A DNA stretch of 7,971 nucleotides, from NCBI GenBank assembly GCA_002448875.1, contig DKAS01000013.1, forward strand, positions 1 through 7,971. The letters are read 5' to 3'. The stretch is from Proteobacteria bacterium UBA6920 (GTDB taxonomy: Bacteria; Pseudomonadota; Gammaproteobacteria; SG8-11). Below are positions 6,140-7,971 of this stretch, one piece after another. The notes beneath the pieces are model-generated. The model was not told the origin of the DNA. It searched no databases and saw only the letters and a list, made by a program, of their open reading frames with translations. Both the position numbers and the translations under genes were made by a program. Positions within the stretch are counted from its first letter, which is position 1. Each line of letters opens with the position of its first letter.

Positions 6140-6535
6140 CTAACCGGCAACTATGGGCGAGAGTTTGACGAATACGATTTCCATGGCGTCACGCAGCGGC
6201 AGCACCGCATCAAGCTCGGTAACCGCCTTGGCATCGACATATACCGTCAAGGCCCCCAGCTCGAATGAACGCAGCGCGCGCTGCAACTGAATCTGCCAGT
6301 CCAGGTCACGGTGCTGGCCCAGACGAAAACCGCGACTGGTTTCCTGCGCTCCCTGGGGATAGACCAGGGCCTGATAGCACACCGGTCGCTCGCGATTGAA
6401 TTTACCCACTTCCTGCTGCACCCGTCGCTGCAACAGCTCCCGCACCGTCAGTTCGCTTTCACTGACCTTGAGTCGCACCAGGTTGAGGTGTTCCCCCGTG
6501 GCGGATTCATCCTTGAGCAACAAAAGAATACTCAT
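6140..6535 (-). CDS. Small protein with beta-grasp/MoaD-like features, function unknown
   Basis: A 131-residue soluble protein without signal or membrane segment. The ATG at 6535 has an excellent GGGAGGT site at 6549-6543, seven bases away, which supports this gene over the antisense frame at 6080-6268. The start (MSILLLLKDE, then NLVRLKVSESELTVRELLQRRV at 18-39 in two blocks) reads as a beta hairpin followed by a helix. The end reads LTVYVD, then VTELD, LPL, and EIVFVKLSPIVAG (119-131). This closing pattern resembles the last strand and tail of MoaD/ThiS proteins, which end in Gly-Gly, but here a single Gly131 precedes the stop. The middle (50-95) is longer than in MoaD. I recall similar bacterial proteins ending in a Leu-x-Pro-Leu-Val-Gly-Gly-like tail, with low certainty. 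It is the first gene of the minus-strand cluster. The stop codon sits in the loop of a small GCCGG/CCGGC hairpin (6135-6148). Confidence 0.82.
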   Translation of the reverse strand: MSILLLLKDESATGEHLNLVRLKVSESELTVRELLQRRVQQEVGKFNRERPVCYQALVYPQGAQETSRGFRLGQHRDLDWQIQLQRALRSFELGALTVYVDAKAVTELDAVLPLRDAMEIVFVKLSPIVAG

Positions 6536-6542
6536 GGCAAAG

Positions 6543-6549
6543 ACCTCCC
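6543..6549 (-). promoter_or_regulatory. Strong ribosome binding site for the 131-residue protein
   Basis: GGGAGGT on the minus strand stands seven bases before ATG 6535. It is the main argument that the minus-strand frame, rather than the overlapping plus-strand frame, is the gene here. Confidence 0.8.
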
Positions 6550-6593
6550 ATCCAGAGCACTGTCAGTAATAACGAATTAAGATCGGCCATTCT

Positions 6594-6632
6594 TTAGGGA
6601 TCACCAGCAACCATCAATAAAAATGTCCCTAA
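6594..6632. promoter_or_regulatory. Inverted repeat TTAGGGA/TCCCTAA
   Basis: TTAGGGA at 6594-6600 and TCCCTAA at 6626-6632 are perfect 7-base arms separated by 25 bases. The centre-to-centre distance of 32 bases is about three helical turns, so a regulator bound to both arms would sit on one DNA face. It lies 60-100 bases upstream of the minus-strand start. It could equally be a weak RNA stem or chance. Confidence 0.35.
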
Positions 6633-6682
6633 GTCACTCAATAAATAACGTATTTGAACCGCTATAAATTCAAGAATCGACA

Positions 6683-6717
6683 AGACCGGCTGCTGCTGCC
6701 CCGGTCTGATTTTATCT
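6683..6717 (+). terminator. Terminator-like hairpin in the sensor-kinase leader
   Basis: AGACCGG (6683-6689) pairs with CCGGTCT (6701-6707), seven perfect bp around an 11-base loop of CTG repeats, followed by GATTTTATCTATTT. The T-rich tail follows on the plus strand, so it would act on transcription heading toward the kinase gene, 60 bases before its start. It may be an attenuator if the kinase promoter is upstream, or an unrelated stem if the promoter lies after it. The T-run is broken, so termination would be weak. Confidence 0.4.
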
Positions 6718-6766
6718 ATTTGTAATACATGCATATTTTATAAACCGCAGCCGGCCTAGCAGGGTG

Positions 6767-7971
6767 ATGATAAGACCTAGCGTACGCTTCTCCCTAAAAT
6801 CCATGGTTATTGTAAGTATTATAATCATGGGTATAGTCATGGAGTCGTTCGTAGCCCTGACCGGGCGCTTTTACCGCCAGTTCGCCTTCGACAGCCAGCG
6901 CGATGCGCTGCGGGAAATTCTCGCCCTGCAAAGTCAGGACATCATCAACAAACTGGAATCCCTGGTTCAGGAGCTGGGGCAAAGTCTGCAGCAGGACACC
7001 GGTTTCAGACAAGCGTGGCTGACACGGGATGAGACCGCGCTGAACAATCTGCTGCAGTCGCAGTTTCATCAGTATTTCGTTACCGCCGGCGTTTTGCAAC
7101 TTAGCAGTCTGCGGCTGTATGACGAGAATTTCAAGCCTGTGCTGCATGTGCTCGCCCCTGCGGAAAACTCCAGCCAACCGGACCAAGGCTGCGCCTACCT
7201 GCTGGCAACCGCGGCGCAACGCAGCGGCGCGCAAAGACTGAAAACGCTCTCCGGCACCTGCCTGCTAGGCAACAACCTGATCGATGCGGTACTGATCCCC
7301 CTGGGTGGCTTGCACATCACCGGCTATCTGGAAATCCTGACGGAACCTTCCTACAGTCTGCGCAACCTGGAGCAGGGACTGGGGCTGCCGATTCGCATCA
7401 GCAATGCCGTCGGCGAGGAAAAGTATGTATCCGGCAAATGGCCTGTCGCCGGCGCCGTGGATGACAATATAATCGCCACCCTACCCATCGCCACCGAGGG
7501 GGACGCGGTCGGCCTGTGGCTGTCAATCTGCCAACCGGTCAATGCGCTGGAACAGCGCCTGAGCGGGGCGAGAAACACGGTCCTGATCATCACCCTTGCG
7601 GTCACCGTGCTGGTGATCGTGCTTATCCTCACCCTGCTGCACCGCTACACTTTCCTGCCGCTGCAGACCTTGACCGGCAAACTGCGCACCATCTCCCTGG
7701 GCCCGAACGACACCGGGGCGCCGCTGCGGGAACACGGCACCGACGAAGTGCGCGCCCTGACCCGCGGCTATAATGAAATGGTCAGCGCCTTGCAGAACTC
7801 CTATCGTCAACTGGATGCCGCCAACCGCGAACTGGTGCAGCACCGCGATCATCTGGAAGATCTGGTGAATGAGCGCACTGCGGATCTGGAACAGGCACGC
7901 GATGACGCACTGCAGGCCAGCCGTACCAAAAGCCAGTTTCTCGCCAATATGAGTCACGAACTGCGCACCCC
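6767..7971 (+). CDS. Membrane sensor histidine kinase, 3' end cut by window edge
   Basis: The frame is open from ATG 6767 to the edge (401 codons). It starts with a basic MIRPSVRFSLK segment and a first membrane helix at about 13-31. About 240 residues outside the membrane (32-271) form the sensor domain, perhaps Cache-like (SLRLYDENFKPVLH near 115-128), with two cysteines (about 144 and 166). A second helix at ~272-291 leads into a HAMP domain (~292-345, with FLPLQTLT and the DEVRALTRGYNEM pattern), then a coiled coil (~345-385, ERTADLEQARDDA). Last comes the HisKA start SQFLANMSHELRTP with the phospho-accepting His397. The ATP-binding domain and any receiver domains lie outside, so simple or hybrid type cannot be told. 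ATG 6767 was chosen because it gives a basic N-terminus before the helix; its AGGG is very close. GTG 6764 or ATG 6803 are alternatives. Signal sensed is unknown. Confidence 0.9.
   Translation, partial: MIRPSVRFSLKSMVIVSIIIMGIVMESFVALTGRFYRQFAFDSQRDALREILALQSQDIINKLESLVQELGQSLQQDTGFRQAWLTRDETALNNLLQSQFHQYFVTAGVLQLSSLRLYDENFKPVLHVLAPAENSSQPDQGCAYLLATAAQRSGAQRLKTLSGTCLLGNNLIDAVLIPLGGLHITGYLEILTEPSYSLRNLEQGLGLPIRISNAVGEEKYVSGKWPVAGAVDDNIIATLPIATEGDAVGLWLSICQPVNALEQRLSGARNTVLIITLAVTVLVIVLILTLLHRYTFLPLQTLTGKLRTISLGPNDTGAPLREHGTDEVRALTRGYNEMVSALQNSYRQLDAANRELVQHRDHLEDLVNERTADLEQARDDALQASRTKSQFLANMSHELRT

Larger units (their letters stand above)
6536..6766. other. Divergent regulatory region between the 131-residue protein gene and the sensor kinase gene
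   Basis: This AT-rich stretch has no credible ORF. It must hold promoters for both directions. I see several -10-like AT hexamers (TATAAA at 6663-6668 on plus; a second near 6740) but none with a convincing -35 at the right spacing. Two structures stand out and are listed separately: a TTAGGGA/TCCCTAA inverted repeat and a terminator-like hairpin. A short TTGAA/TTCAA inverted repeat (6654-6658, 6669-6673) flanks the first TATAAA. Confidence 0.6.

Noticed and set aside
6080..6268. Plus-strand 62-residue frame overlapping the 131-residue gene
   Set aside because: The minus-strand gene has a far better ribosome site and a domain-like protein pattern. The plus frame shows neither motifs nor a convincing start.
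6794..7234. Minus-strand 146-residue frame opposite the kinase
   Set aside because: It lies antisense to the kinase, which shows helices, HAMP and the HisKA box; no supporting ribosome site or domain.

Overview
The window looks like ordinary chromosomal DNA of a GC-rich gammaproteobacterium (GC roughly 60% by eye, not counted). The main reasons are a clear CpdA-type cyclic-AMP phosphodiesterase and a membrane protein of a family I know mainly from Pseudomonas and relatives. I see no transposase, integrase, tRNA, rRNA or CRISPR array, and base composition drops only in the intergenic regions.

Left part (1-1746, minus strand): cpdA is followed after 34 bases by a zinc-dependent medium-chain dehydrogenase that runs off the left edge. 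Both probably share a transcript. A 421-base AT-rich intergenic region (1747-2167) separates cpdA from a divergent gene. It holds GC-rich hairpins, an 11-base repeat and a nested inverted repeat in the likely leader of the plus-strand gene.

Middle part: on the plus strand, 2168-3400 encodes a lipoprotein built from about four DUF5666-like beta repeats. It is followed by a 41-codon gene for a single-pass membrane microprotein (3483-3608). The stop codon of that small gene overlaps the stop codon of a convergent minus-strand gene.

Minus-strand cluster (6535 to 3605): three same-direction genes. The first encodes a 131-residue protein with a beta-grasp/MoaD-like look and a C-terminal Pro-Ile-Val-Ala-Gly. 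The second encodes a two-helix membrane protein of a family often mislabelled 'cation/multidrug efflux pump'. The third encodes a seven-helix membrane domain fused to a spermidine-synthase-like Rossmann domain. They may form an operon, although a promoter-like site and a strong hairpin lie between the first and second.

Right part: a 231-base divergent regulatory region (6536-6766) precedes a plus-strand membrane sensor histidine kinase (6767 to the edge). It has TM, large extracytoplasmic domain, TM, HAMP, coiled coil and the start of the HisKA box with the phospho-accepting His. Its catalytic domain lies beyond the window.

I found no convincing defence, mobile or biosynthetic system. The least described items are the MoaD-like small protein with its membrane neighbours, the 41-residue microprotein, and the structured leader of the DUF5666 lipoprotein gene.
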